Positions 6,031 through 13,980 of a DNA stretch of 14,754 nucleotides are shown piece by piece (the first letter of the stretch is position 1; each line of letters opens with the position of its first letter). The position numbers were made by a program, and so were the translations under genes. The DNA is from an uncultured Ruminococcus sp. (GTDB taxonomy: Bacteria; Bacillota; Clostridia; Oscillospirales; Acutalibacteraceae): assembly GCA_902767175.1 (NCBI GenBank), contig CACXGH010000062.1, positions 1 to 14,754 of the forward strand, written 5' to 3'. The notes under the pieces are model-generated. The model saw only the letters and a program-made list of their open reading frames with translations. It made no database searches and was not told where the DNA came from.

Positions 6031-6080
6031 TGTCCGGCAGCCGGAAAACGTCTATACTGCAATTTGCGTATCATCGGACA
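6031..6080 (+). other. Branched inverted repeat downstream of trmFO
   Basis: TGTCCG (6031-6036) pairs perfectly with CGGACA (6075-6080). Inside, ATAC-T-GCA-ATT-TGC-GTAT (6057-6074) forms a second stem. The left outer arm can instead form TCCGG-CAG-CCGGA (6033-6045), so two folds exclude each other. No T run follows. This could be the 3' end structure of trmFO mRNA; the role is unknown. Confidence 0.4.
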
Positions 6081-6110
6081 GATATGGTAAAAGCGTGGAA
6101 AATATATAAG

Positions 6111-6272
6111 GGTTCTCTAAAAACCGGGACACAAGGCAGATTGCGTCCGTGATTATTGTCAGACAAGGCGGAAAGCCGCAGCAGTAATACTTAATGTATT
6201 GCAAGGTCTGATAAATAAGTATGAGAAGAAAAAACAGCAAGCTGACCGTATATGAGATTTTTAGAGGTTCCC
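6111..6272. mobile_element. Small structured inverted-repeat element, MITE-like
   Basis: The element is bounded by GGTTCTCTAAAAACC (6111-6125) and TTTTTAGAGGTTCCC (6258-6272), whose CTCTAAAAA/TTTTTAGAG ends are exact 9-base inverted repeats. Inside are four helices. GGAC-A-CAA (6127-6134) pairs with TTG-C-GTCC (6141-6148). TTGTCAGAC (6156-6164) pairs with GTCTGATAA (6206-6214). Within that stem are GCGG-AAAG-CCGC (6168-6179) and GTAATAC-TTAAT-GTATTGC (6184-6202), a three-way junction. It encodes no protein of note. The size and architecture fit a non-autonomous miniature inverted-repeat element or a structured RNA repeat; no clear target-site duplication is visible. It ends 23 bases before the plsX start, so it lies in the plsX leader or promoter region. 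Confidence 0.6.
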
Positions 6273-6281
6273 GGAATAAAC

Positions 6282-6287
6282 AGGGAG
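6282..6287 (+). promoter_or_regulatory. Ribosome binding site deciding the plsX start
   Basis: AGGGAG lies 8 bases before ATG 6296. The open frame extends upstream to 6221, but that stretch is inside the inverted-repeat element and unlike any PlsX N-terminus. Confidence 0.8.
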
Positions 6288-6295
6288 TGAATGCT

Positions 6296-7315
6296 ATGAA
6301 AATATTGGTTGACGCATTCGGAGGAGATAACGCTCCTCTTGAAATAATAAAGGGCTGCAGACTCTGTCGTGAAAAATACGAGGGTGTGGATATCGTTCTT
6401 GTGGGAAACGAGGAGATAATCAGGCAGACAGCCGACAAAAACGATATTTCTCTTGAGGGGCTTGAAATACATCATGCACCCGATATTATAACAATGGAAG
6501 ACGAAGCAGGAGAGATAATGAAGTCCAAGAATAACTCTTCTATGGCTGTGGGACTTAAGCTGCTTGCTCAGGACGGAGGAGACGCATTTCTTTCGGCAGG
6601 AAACAGCGGCGCTCTGATCATGGGTGCAACTATGATAGTAAAGCGTATAAAGGGTGTAAAGCGTCCTGCGTTCTCTCCGATAATGCCTTCCTCTGACGGC
6701 CCCGTTCTTCTGATAGACAGCGGCGCCAATATAGAGGTGCGCCCCGAAATGCTGCAGCAGTTCGGTATAATGGGCTCGGTTTATATGGAGAATGTTCTCG
6801 GTATAAAGTCGCCTAAGGTAGCTCTTGCAAATGTCGGGACCGAAGACCATAAGGGCGGTGAACTGCAGCATGAGGCTTTCAGGCTTCTGAAACAGTCCGG
6901 ACTTAACTTTATCGGCAATATGGAAGCAAGGGATATTCCTGCAGGCTTATGTGACGTAATTGTAGCGGACGGCTTTACGGGAAATGTAATTCTGAAAATG
7001 TACGAGGGCGTTGCCAAGGAGCTTATGAAAAAGCTTAAGGGTGTGTTCCTCAAAAACCTCAAGACAAAAATAGCAGCAGGAATAATCAAAAAGGAAATAT
7101 ACGAGCTGAAACAGTATTTTGATTATAATCAGTACGGTGCAGCTCCGATTATAGGTACTGCAAAGCCTGTGCTCAAGACACACGGCAGTGCAAAGGCTGA
7201 GACAATGATAACTGCAATGAAGTCGGCAATAGATTATGCCAATACTGATGTTACGGGCAAAATTGCTGCAAGACTTGCACAGCTTAAGGCAGGAAAAGAG
7301 GAGAAGGCTGACTGA
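6296..7315 (+). CDS. plsX: PlsX, phosphate acyltransferase
   Basis: A 339-residue peripheral membrane enzyme that converts acyl-ACP and inorganic phosphate to acyl-phosphate. This is the acyl donor for PlsY in the first step of phospholipid synthesis in most Gram-positive bacteria. It starts with the diagnostic MKILVDAFGGDNAP. Further family blocks are SAGNSGALIMGAT, KRPAFSPIMPSSDGPVLLID, SGANIEVRPEMLQQFG, LANVGTEDHKGGE and VIVADGFTGNVILKMYEG. Length is close to the 333 of B. subtilis PlsX. The start was chosen from the ribosome binding site at 6282-6287 and the family N-terminus. Its stop overlaps the rnc start by one base (TGATG), so the two are translationally coupled. acpP, often placed between plsX and rnc, is absent. 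It is the first gene of the plsX-yhbY train. Confidence 0.96.
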   Translation: MKILVDAFGGDNAPLEIIKGCRLCREKYEGVDIVLVGNEEIIRQTADKNDISLEGLEIHHAPDIITMEDEAGEIMKSKNNSSMAVGLKLLAQDGGDAFLSAGNSGALIMGATMIVKRIKGVKRPAFSPIMPSSDGPVLLIDSGANIEVRPEMLQQFGIMGSVYMENVLGIKSPKVALANVGTEDHKGGELQHEAFRLLKQSGLNFIGNMEARDIPAGLCDVIVADGFTGNVILKMYEGVAKELMKKLKGVFLKNLKTKIAAGIIKKEIYELKQYFDYNQYGAAPIIGTAKPVLKTHGSAKAETMITAMKSAIDYANTDVTGKIAARLAQLKAGKEEKAD

Positions 7316-7989
7316 TGAAGGAGCTTGAGAAAAGATTAGGCTACAAATACAAGAACATATCCTATCTTGAAAATGCGCTGACACATTCATCATACGCAAA
7401 TGAGGTCAGACATGGTGTAAAGAGCAACGAGAGACTTGAATTTTTAGGTGATTCGGTTCTCAGCGTTGTTGTCTCGGATTATATATATAAAAACTGCCCC
7501 GACCTGCCCGAAGGGGAGCTTTCAAAGCTGAGAGCATCGCTTGTATGCGAAAAGAGCCTGTGCCGTTTTTCAAAGGCTCTCGGAGTAGGAGAATGCTTAA
7601 AACTCAGCAGAGGAGAGAAAAACCTCAGGGGAAGTGAAAGACCGTCCATACTTGCAGACGCATTTGAAGCAATAATAGCGTCAATATATCTTGACGGCGG
7701 TATGGAGCAGGCGAGAAAATTCATTCTCAGATACATAGAGCCTGAGCTTAAAAATCCCAAGCCGAGAGCATTTAAGGATTATAAGACTACACTTCAGGAG
7801 ATAATCCAGAAAAATCCTGAGGAGCATCTTGCCTATGTTCTGACAGGTGAGGAAGGACCCGACCATGACAAGCATTTCTATGTAGAGGTGCATCTGAATA
7901 ATAACGTAATAGGACGAGGCGGCGGCAGAAGCAAAAAGGAAGCCGAACAGCAGGCCGCCCGTGAAGCTTTGGAGTTGATGGGATATTGA
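7315..7989 (+). CDS. rnc: Ribonuclease III
   Basis: A 224-residue double-strand-specific endoribonuclease that processes rRNA precursors and structured mRNAs. The nuclease domain has the signature ERLEFLGDS, with metal-binding or catalytic Glu39, Glu42 and Asp46, and the second acidic site DAFEAIIASIYLDGG with Asp115 and Glu118. All catalytic acids are present. A double-stranded-RNA-binding domain occupies about residues 155-224 (DYKTTLQEIIQ to KKEAEQQAAREALELM). Length is typical. The ATG overlaps the plsX stop by one base, with GAGGAG upstream in the plsX end. The gene's own stop overlaps the TTG start of the radical SAM gene by four bases. Position between plsX and smc is the conserved arrangement in Firmicutes. 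Confidence 0.97.
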   Translation: MKELEKRLGYKYKNISYLENALTHSSYANEVRHGVKSNERLEFLGDSVLSVVVSDYIYKNCPDLPEGELSKLRASLVCEKSLCRFSKALGVGECLKLSRGEKNLRGSERPSILADAFEAIIASIYLDGGMEQARKFILRYIEPELKNPKPRAFKDYKTTLQEIIQKNPEEHLAYVLTGEEGPDHDKHFYVEVHLNNNVIGRGGGRSKKEAEQQAAREALELMGY

Positions 7990-9011
7990 AACATTCAAAT
8001 GTGGCGATCTTCGTACCTCATAACGGCTGCCCTCATGCGTGCAGCTTTTGCGACCAGAGGGAGATCACAGGACAGGCATACCAGCCTTCTGCGGAAGATG
8101 TGGAAAAGGCAGTGGAGACAGCAAGGGAAAGTCTCGGAGAAAATACAAAATATGCAGAGATAGCCTTTTTCGGAGGAAGTTTTACCGCTATAGAGCGAAG
8201 CTATATGACAGAGCTGCTTGATGCGGCCGCTCCCTATGTTAAGAGCGGTGAATTCGGCGGCATAAGACTGTCTACAAGACCTGACGCTATAGACAGTGAG
8301 GTACTTGATATACTTAAGGAAAGAGGAGTTACCTCGATCGAGCTTGGAGCGCAGAGTATGTCTGACGAGGTGCTGCTTGCAAATCACAGAGGACATACGG
8401 CTGATGATGTCATAAGGGCATCGGAGCTTATAAAAAGCTATGGCTTTTCGTTAGGGTTACAGATGATGACAGGGCTTTATATGAGCAATGACGGGACGGA
8501 CAGGGAAACCGCAGGAAAGCTTGCGGCACTCAGCCCCGATACTATGCGTATATATCCTACGGTAGTTCTGAAAGGAACGGAGCTTGACGAGCTTTATAAA
8601 AAGGGAGAGTATGTGCCGCAAACACTTGAACAGGCGGTAGTGCTGTGCGCTGAGCTGCTGAAATTCTTTGAGGAAAAAGGTATCAGCGTAATAAGGCTTG
8701 GTCTGCATGACAGCGGCTCTCTGCGTGAAAATATGACAGCAGGAGCATATCACCCTGCGTTCAGAGAGCTTTGTGAGAGCGAGATAATCTATGAGAACGC
8801 TCTCGATGAGATAAAGAAGAAAAGAATATGTACGGGAGCTGCGGATTTCTTTATAAATCCCTCCTCCGTCTCCAGATTTATAGGTCAGAAGCGCTCAAAC
8901 CTTATAAAACTGCAGAAGCTTGGTATTACCGCAATTGTCCGTCAGGACAGCAGACTGTCAAAGTATGAGGTGCGCTGTGCTGCTCAGGTGCCGGTTTCAC
9001 AGGCAAACTGA
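7986..9011 (+). CDS. Elp3-like radical SAM protein
   Basis: A 341-residue radical S-adenosylmethionine enzyme. The iron-sulfur cluster motif is CPHACSFC (Cys15, Cys19, Cys22; CX3CX2C spacing). It is followed by FFGGSFTAIE, the glycine-rich SAM-binding region, then RLSTRPDAID, SIELGAQSMSDEVL, LGLQMMTGLY and RIYPTVVLKGTELDELYKKGEY. These match the Elp3 radical SAM core (COG1243 type). True Elp3 proteins are longer and carry a C-terminal acetyltransferase domain, which is missing here. This is therefore the short bacterial relative often found between rnc and smc in Clostridia; its substrate is unknown to me, and tRNA is a guess from the family. It starts at TTG within the rnc stop (TTGA), with GGAG at 7971-7974. 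KHSNVAIFVPHNGC at the N-terminus supports that start over GTG 8001. Confidence 0.9.
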   Translation: MKHSNVAIFVPHNGCPHACSFCDQREITGQAYQPSAEDVEKAVETARESLGENTKYAEIAFFGGSFTAIERSYMTELLDAAAPYVKSGEFGGIRLSTRPDAIDSEVLDILKERGVTSIELGAQSMSDEVLLANHRGHTADDVIRASELIKSYGFSLGLQMMTGLYMSNDGTDRETAGKLAALSPDTMRIYPTVVLKGTELDELYKKGEYVPQTLEQAVVLCAELLKFFEEKGISVIRLGLHDSGSLRENMTAGAYHPAFRELCESEIIYENALDEIKKKRICTGAADFFINPSSVSRFIGQKRSNLIKLQKLGITAIVRQDSRLSKYEVRCAAQVPVSQAN

Positions 9012-9033
9012 GAGACCTTACATATTTTTATCG

Positions 9034-9053
9034 GGAGAGCATAGCCGCTCTCC
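9034..9053 (+). promoter_or_regulatory. Hairpin immediately before the smc ribosome binding site
   Basis: GGAGAGC (9034-9040) pairs perfectly with GCTCTCC (9047-9053) around ATAGCC. It ends one base before the purine-rich GAAGGGA ribosome binding site of smc. It lacks a T run, so read-through from the radical SAM gene is expected. It may affect mRNA processing or smc translation, or mask the GGAG inside its left arm. Confidence 0.6.
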
Positions 9054-9069
9054 GAAGGGATAAAGAAAA

Positions 9070-12000
9070 ATGAAATTAAAAGGATTGGAATTACAGGGCT
9101 TCAAGACCTTTCCGGACAGGACAAGGCTTGATTTTACAAACGGCATAACTGCTGTTGTAGGGCCTAACGGCAGCGGAAAAAGCAATATCAGCGATGCAAT
9201 ACGATGGGTGCTCGGAGAGCAGTCGGCAAAGTCGCTTCGATGCTCCAAAATGGAGGACGTTATCTTTAACGGAACTCAGCAGCGTAAAAAGACAGGCTAT
9301 GCGCAGGTTACTCTGTCTATCGACAACTCCGACAGGACACTGCAGTTCGACGGCGATGAGGTCGCAGTAACACGGCGTTTCTACCGTTCCGGCAACAGTG
9401 AATATCTTATCAATAATACCAACGTAAGACTTCAGGATATCCACGAGCTGTTTATGGATACAGGTCTCGGCAGAGACGGTTATTCTATGATAGGTCAGGG
9501 TAAGATAGATTCTATCGTCTCCACAAAGGGTGAGGACAGAAGAGAAATATTTGAAGAAGCTGCAGGTATTTCACGCTTTCGCTATAAAAAGGCGGAGGCG
9601 GAAAGAAGACTTGACAAGACAGAGGAAAACCTCGTCAGACTAAGGGACAGACTGCAGGAACTTGAGGACAGAGTAGAGCCTTTAAGGATACAATCCGAAA
9701 AAGCAAAGGCATATCTTACATATGCAGAGGAAAAGAGAGGACTTGAAATAGCTCTGTGGCTCAAGACACTCGAAAAATCATCACTGCAGCTCAGGGATCA
9801 GGAAGATAAGCTTGCTGTCGCTCAGGCACAGTATGACGAGATAGAAAAGTCACTTGACGATATATGCTCCGAAAGCGAGAGAATATTCAGTGAGCAGAGC
9901 AGCTTCGGAGTGCGTGCTGACGAGCTGAGACGGCAGATCAGCATTGCAAATGAGCAGACGGGAGAGAAAAAGGCTAAAATATCCGTTCTGCAGAACGACA
10001 TTCTTCATAACGAGTATACAATAGAGCGCCTTACAGCAGATATTAAGGAGCTTGCACGCTCAGGTGAGGAAATAAACAGTCAGATAAAGGAAAAGCAGGA
10101 AACAATACAGCAGTTCAGGAAAGAGCTGAACGTTAAGAGATCCGAGCTTGAAACTATAACGGATTCTCTCTCCGCACTGAGGACTGATGAGGACAGCTCA
10201 GGCAGGAGACTTGATGAAATAAACACTCTCATATCGGAGCTTGGACAGAAGGCTGCCGATGAGAAGCTGAAATATATGACCTCATCTGCTTCGATAGATG
10301 AGCTTACAGGCAGAACAGAGACGGTCGAAAATACTATCAAAGCGAGAAAATCTCAGATAGAGACAATGAAGAACATTATCTCCGAGTATGACGGAATGCT
10401 CTCGGAGCTTGATGATAAATACCGTGAAAAAAAGCGCATGACAGACGAAAAGACCGGAGCCGTAAGTGCGATGCAGAGAGAAATGGAGCAGATAAAGACA
10501 AAGCTTGACTCACTGAGACTTGAAAGCGACCGTCTTTTCGGCAAGGCAAGAACACTTGAAGACCTTGAAAAAAATCTTGACGGCTTCACGCACAGTGTAA
10601 AGCTTGTCATGAAGGAAACACAAAGAGGAACTCTCAGCGGCATAGACGGTCCTGTGTCGAGAGTGATAAAGACCTCTGATGAATATAATACAGCAATAGA
10701 AACAGCACTTGGTGCTGCAATGCAGAATATAGTAACTCAGACGGATACCGATGCAAAAAGGGCTATAGCCTTTCTGAAAAGCCATGACGGAGGAAGGGCA
10801 ACATTCCTGCCTGTATCCACGATAAGCGGACGGGAGCTGAAAGAAACAGGTCTTGAGAGCTGCAAGGGCTTTATAGGTATTGCGTCAGCGCTGTGCTCAT
10901 GTGAGGAAAAATACAAGGGCATACTATATAATCTTCTTGGCAGGATAGTCATTGCAAAGGATCTCGACTGTGCCGCCGATATTGCAAGAAGGTACTCCTA
11001 CCGTTTCAGGGTAGTTACACTTGACGGTCAGGTGGTCAATACAGGCGGTTCTCTTACGGGAGGCTCGCTTGCTAAAAATACAGGTCTGCTCGGAAGAGCA
11101 GCCGAGATAGAAAAAATACGCAGCAAGGCACAGAAGCTGTCCGATGAAGCTGACGCTCAGAAAAAGCTTTTTGAAGAAAAGCAAAGCCTTATCCAAAAGG
11201 AGAGAAATGAGCTTTCCGTCTGCGGCAGTGAGCTTGCAAAGCTCAAGGAGGACAGGATAAAGATCGAGGCTGAGCAGGGCAGCAAAAAGTCAGAGCTTGA
11301 AACCATAGAGTCGTCGTACCGTGAGATAAGGGCTGAGCGTGACGGAGCTGTAACCAAGCTTTCGGAGCTTACAGAGGCAATGAACAACGCACGGAGTCTT
11401 TATGATACATATATGGCTCAGATACAGAAGCATGAGGAGCTTGTACAGGTGCTTTCAGGCTCAAGAAGCGAGAATATAAAAAAGCGTGAAAAGCTCAGCG
11501 AGGAACTGCAGGAAACAAGAATAGCAGTTCTAACACTTGAAAAGGATATATCATCTGCCGAAAATGATATTTCGGGCGCACAGCTCAGGATAAAGAATTC
11601 CGATGAAGCCGCAAAGCGCTCCGAAGAGGAAAGCAGATCGCTGCGAGAGAAGAACGACGGTATCTCCGATGAAATAAAGACACTTGAGGACGAATGTAAG
11701 AAGGCGGAGGAAAAGACAAAAACTCTTAAAGCCGAGACAGACAAGCTAAACAGCGAGAGAATAGCGCTTGAAAAGCGTTCTGCCGAGCTGAGAAAGGCGG
11801 AAAGAGAGAAAACTGCCGAGCGTGAGAATATCAGCGGAGAGCTTGCAAGGCTTGAAGAAAGGCGTGTTAACCTTCAGAAACAGTACGATGAGATAATCAG
11901 CAAGCTGTGGGAGGAATACGAGCTTACAAAGAAAGAGGCTGAGTCGGCAGCTGCCGTGATAACTGAGCAGGGCAAGGCTCAGAGAAGACTTGCAGAGCTT

Positions 12001-12636
12001 AAACAGAAGATAAGATCTCTCGGCAATGTAAATGTTTCCGCTATCGAGGAGTATAAAGAGGTAAGCGAAAAATATGAGTTCATGAAGGTACAGGTAGGCG
12101 ATGTAGAGCGCTCGAGGGCTGAACTGCTGAGACTCATTACTGAGCTTACAAAACAGATGAGAGAAATATTTATAGAGCGTTTCAATATGATAAATAAAAA
12201 CTTCTCAGAGACCTTTGTGGAGCTTTTCGGCGGAGGAAAGGCATCGCTTTCGCTGTCGGATCCCGAAAATGTTCTTACAACGGGAATTGAGATAGCAGTA
12301 GAACCGCCCGGAAAGATCGTCTCTCATATAGAGCTGCTCTCCGGAGGAGAAAAAGCCCTTGTTGCCATTGCTTTGTACTTTGCTATAATGAAGGTGAGTC
12401 CGTCACCGTTCTGTGTAATGGACGAGATAGAGGCAGCCCTTGATGACGTCAATGTATACAGGTTTGCATCGTACCTCAGAAGAATGAACGCCAACACACA
12501 GTTTATCTGCATAACCCACAGAAGAGGTACTATGGAGGAGGCAGACGTTCTGTACGGTGTTACTATGCAGGACAGGGGAATATCAAAGCTGCTGGAGCTG
12601 CAGGCATCGGAAATAGAAAAAAAGCTTGGTATTTAA
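9070..12636 (+). CDS. smc: Chromosome segregation/condensation ATPase SMC
   Basis: A 1188-residue SMC protein, the core of the SMC-ScpAB condensin that organises and segregates the chromosome. The N-terminal head has Walker A GPNGSGKS (residues 31-38) and the Q-loop region. A long charged coiled coil runs from about 165 to 515, and the hinge spans about 520-665 (from GIDGPVSRVI to TLDGQVVNTGGSLTGGS). The returning coiled coil runs to about 1020. The C-terminal head has the ABC signature LSGGEKAL (1090-1097) and Walker B FCVMDEIEAALDD (Asp1118, Glu1119). Length is typical (B. subtilis SMC is 1186). No frameshift is seen. AAGGGA (9055-9060) lies nine bases before the ATG, behind a hairpin. The neighbours rnc and ftsY are the classical smc partners. 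Confidence 0.98.
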   Translation: MKLKGLELQGFKTFPDRTRLDFTNGITAVVGPNGSGKSNISDAIRWVLGEQSAKSLRCSKMEDVIFNGTQQRKKTGYAQVTLSIDNSDRTLQFDGDEVAVTRRFYRSGNSEYLINNTNVRLQDIHELFMDTGLGRDGYSMIGQGKIDSIVSTKGEDRREIFEEAAGISRFRYKKAEAERRLDKTEENLVRLRDRLQELEDRVEPLRIQSEKAKAYLTYAEEKRGLEIALWLKTLEKSSLQLRDQEDKLAVAQAQYDEIEKSLDDICSESERIFSEQSSFGVRADELRRQISIANEQTGEKKAKISVLQNDILHNEYTIERLTADIKELARSGEEINSQIKEKQETIQQFRKELNVKRSELETITDSLSALRTDEDSSGRRLDEINTLISELGQKAADEKLKYMTSSASIDELTGRTETVENTIKARKSQIETMKNIISEYDGMLSELDDKYREKKRMTDEKTGAVSAMQREMEQIKTKLDSLRLESDRLFGKARTLEDLEKNLDGFTHSVKLVMKETQRGTLSGIDGPVSRVIKTSDEYNTAIETALGAAMQNIVTQTDTDAKRAIAFLKSHDGGRATFLPVSTISGRELKETGLESCKGFIGIASALCSCEEKYKGILYNLLGRIVIAKDLDCAADIARRYSYRFRVVTLDGQVVNTGGSLTGGSLAKNTGLLGRAAEIEKIRSKAQKLSDEADAQKKLFEEKQSLIQKERNELSVCGSELAKLKEDRIKIEAEQGSKKSELETIESSYREIRAERDGAVTKLSELTEAMNNARSLYDTYMAQIQKHEELVQVLSGSRSENIKKREKLSEELQETRIAVLTLEKDISSAENDISGAQLRIKNSDEAAKRSEEESRSLREKNDGISDEIKTLEDECKKAEEKTKTLKAETDKLNSERIALEKRSAELRKAEREKTAERENISGELARLEERRVNLQKQYDEIISKLWEEYELTKKEAESAAAVITEQGKAQRRLAELKQKIRSLGNVNVSAIEEYKEVSEKYEFMKVQVGDVERSRAELLRLITELTKQMREIFIERFNMINKNFSETFVELFGGGKASLSLSDPENVLTTGIEIAVEPPGKIVSHIELLSGGEKALVAIALYFAIMKVSPSPFCVMDEIEAALDDVNVYRFASYLRRMNANTQFICITHRRGTMEEADVLYGVTMQDRGISKLLELQASEIEKKLGI

Positions 12637-12677
12637 TGCACTTACAACAGGGCGCCGTAAACGGAAATTATATGAAC

Positions 12678-12685
12678 AGGAGGGG
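12678..12685 (+). promoter_or_regulatory. Strong ribosome binding site of ftsY
   Basis: AGGAGGGG lies five bases before ATG 12691. The nearer ATG at 12687 is out of frame and only one base from the site, so 12691 is the start. Confidence 0.75.
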
Positions 12686-12690
12686 TATGT

Positions 12691-13935
12691 ATGGGTATTT
12701 TCAGCAGAATAAGAGAAGGTCTCAGAAAAACAAGAGATGCTATATTCGGCAGAATAGATATGATGCTCAAGTCCTTTACAAAAATAGATGAGGAGCTTTT
12801 TGAGGAGCTTGAGGAGCTGCTTGTAATGGGTGATGTAGGTATCGTTACAGCAGAGAGAATTTGCTCAGAACTCAGAAAAAGAGTAAAACAGCAGGGCATA
12901 ACCGAGCCTGCAATGATAAACGGTCTTCTGGCTGAGGTAATAACCGAAATGCTCAAGGGCGGTCAGGAGCTGCATATCGGCACAAAGCCTTCGGTTATTC
13001 TTGTTATAGGAGTAAACGGTGTAGGCAAAACAACGACAATAGGAAAAATGGCGGCGAAATTCGTAAAGGACGGCAAGAAGGTAACTCTTGCAGCGGCCGA
13101 TACGTTCCGTGCGGCTGCTATCGACCAGCTTCAGATATGGGCTGACAGAGCAGGCGCCGATATAATCAAGCAGAATGAAGGCTCTGATCCCGCAGCGGTT
13201 GTGTTTGATGCAATTTCCTCCGCTAAGGCAAGAGGAAGCGACATTATCATAGCTGATACCGCAGGCAGACTGCATAATAAGAAAAACCTCATGGCAGAGC
13301 TTGAAAAAATAAACAGGATCATTGACAGGGAACTGCCCGATGCGGATAAGGAGGTACTGCTTGTACTCGATGCAACAACGGGACAGAATGCCGTTAATCA
13401 GACCAAGGAGTTCAAGAGTGCAGCCGGTATTACGGGTATCGTTCTTACAAAGCTTGACGGCACGGCTAAGGGCGGTGTTGTTCTTGCAATAAAGGAGGAG
13501 CTTGACGTTCCTGTCAAGTATATCGGTGTCGGAGAGCAGATAGACGACCTGCAGCCCTTTGATCCCGATCAGTTTGCAAGAGCATTGTTCGGAGCTGATG
13601 ATATAGAAGACGACGAGCCTGCGGAAAACGAGCCTGAGACAGAGCAGAGCGGGGAGCAAGGTGATGAGTTCAGACCCGCAACGGCAGATATCTGGGCAAA
13701 GATAGACGCCGAAGCTGCCAAAGAGGCTGCTGATGATCCGCAGCCGGCAGAGCAGGAAATATCAGCCGAGGAGATACAGAAGCGCAGGGAAGAGGAACGC
13801 ATAGAAAAAGAAAAGCGTGCTGAGGAAAGACAGACAAAGGCTAAGAAGAAATATAATTGGAGCAGTACGCCTGCGGCAGAAACAGGCAGCGATGACGCAT
13901 GGTTTGAACAGTGGAAAAAAGGTGACGGTCAGTAA
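12691..13935 (+). CDS. ftsY: FtsY, signal recognition particle receptor, with long charged C-terminal tail
   Basis: A 414-residue SRP-GTPase that docks ribosome-nascent chain-Ffh complexes at the membrane. Residues 1-301 form a normal Gram-positive NG unit. They comprise an amphipathic start (MGIFSRIREGLRKTRDAIFG), the N domain, G1 GVNGVGKTTT (107-116), ADTFRAAAIDQL, G3 DTAGR (189-193), G4 TKLD (253-256), and the closing GVGEQIDDLQPFDPDQFARALFG. The remaining 113 residues are unexpected: an acidic stretch (about 303-326), then a highly charged probable helix (about 359-388), then a Trp-containing end (WFEQWKKGDGQ). FtsY proteins with an acidic A domain, such as E. coli's, carry it at the N-terminus, and B. 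subtilis FtsY (about 329 residues) lacks such a tail. The tail is in frame, with codon use like the rest. It follows smc after 54 bases. Confidence 0.96.
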   Translation: MGIFSRIREGLRKTRDAIFGRIDMMLKSFTKIDEELFEELEELLVMGDVGIVTAERICSELRKRVKQQGITEPAMINGLLAEVITEMLKGGQELHIGTKPSVILVIGVNGVGKTTTIGKMAAKFVKDGKKVTLAAADTFRAAAIDQLQIWADRAGADIIKQNEGSDPAAVVFDAISSAKARGSDIIIADTAGRLHNKKNLMAELEKINRIIDRELPDADKEVLLVLDATTGQNAVNQTKEFKSAAGITGIVLTKLDGTAKGGVVLAIKEELDVPVKYIGVGEQIDDLQPFDPDQFARALFGADDIEDDEPAENEPETEQSGEQGDEFRPATADIWAKIDAEAAKEAADDPQPAEQEISAEEIQKRREEERIEKEKRAEERQTKAKKKYNWSSTPAAETGSDDAWFEQWKKGDGQ

Positions 13936-13967
13936 TTGACTGTGAAATGACATAATATGTCGGGAAA

Positions 13968-13974
13968 AGGAAGG
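13968..13974 (+). promoter_or_regulatory. Ribosome binding site deciding the rdgB start
   Basis: AGGAAGG lies six bases before ATG 13981. The frame is open from ATG 13957, but that start has no comparable site and adds a leader (MSGKGRYT) that the family lacks. Confidence 0.75.
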
Positions 13975-13980
13975 TATACA

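Noticed and set aside
6064..6108. TTGCGT with TATGGT or TATATA as a plsX promoter
   Set aside because: Spacer lengths are far from 17 bases in every pairing, so no promoter can be placed with confidence upstream of plsX.
6191..6871. 226-codon reverse-strand frame opposite plsX and the inverted-repeat element
   Set aside because: Overlaps the secure plsX coding region in antisense and shows no family motif, only a Cys/His/Tyr-rich shadow composition.
12865..13659. 264-codon reverse-strand frame opposite ftsY
   Set aside because: Mirror of a strongly supported gene; composition (rich in Cys, Tyr, Leu) and lack of motifs are typical of a shadow frame.
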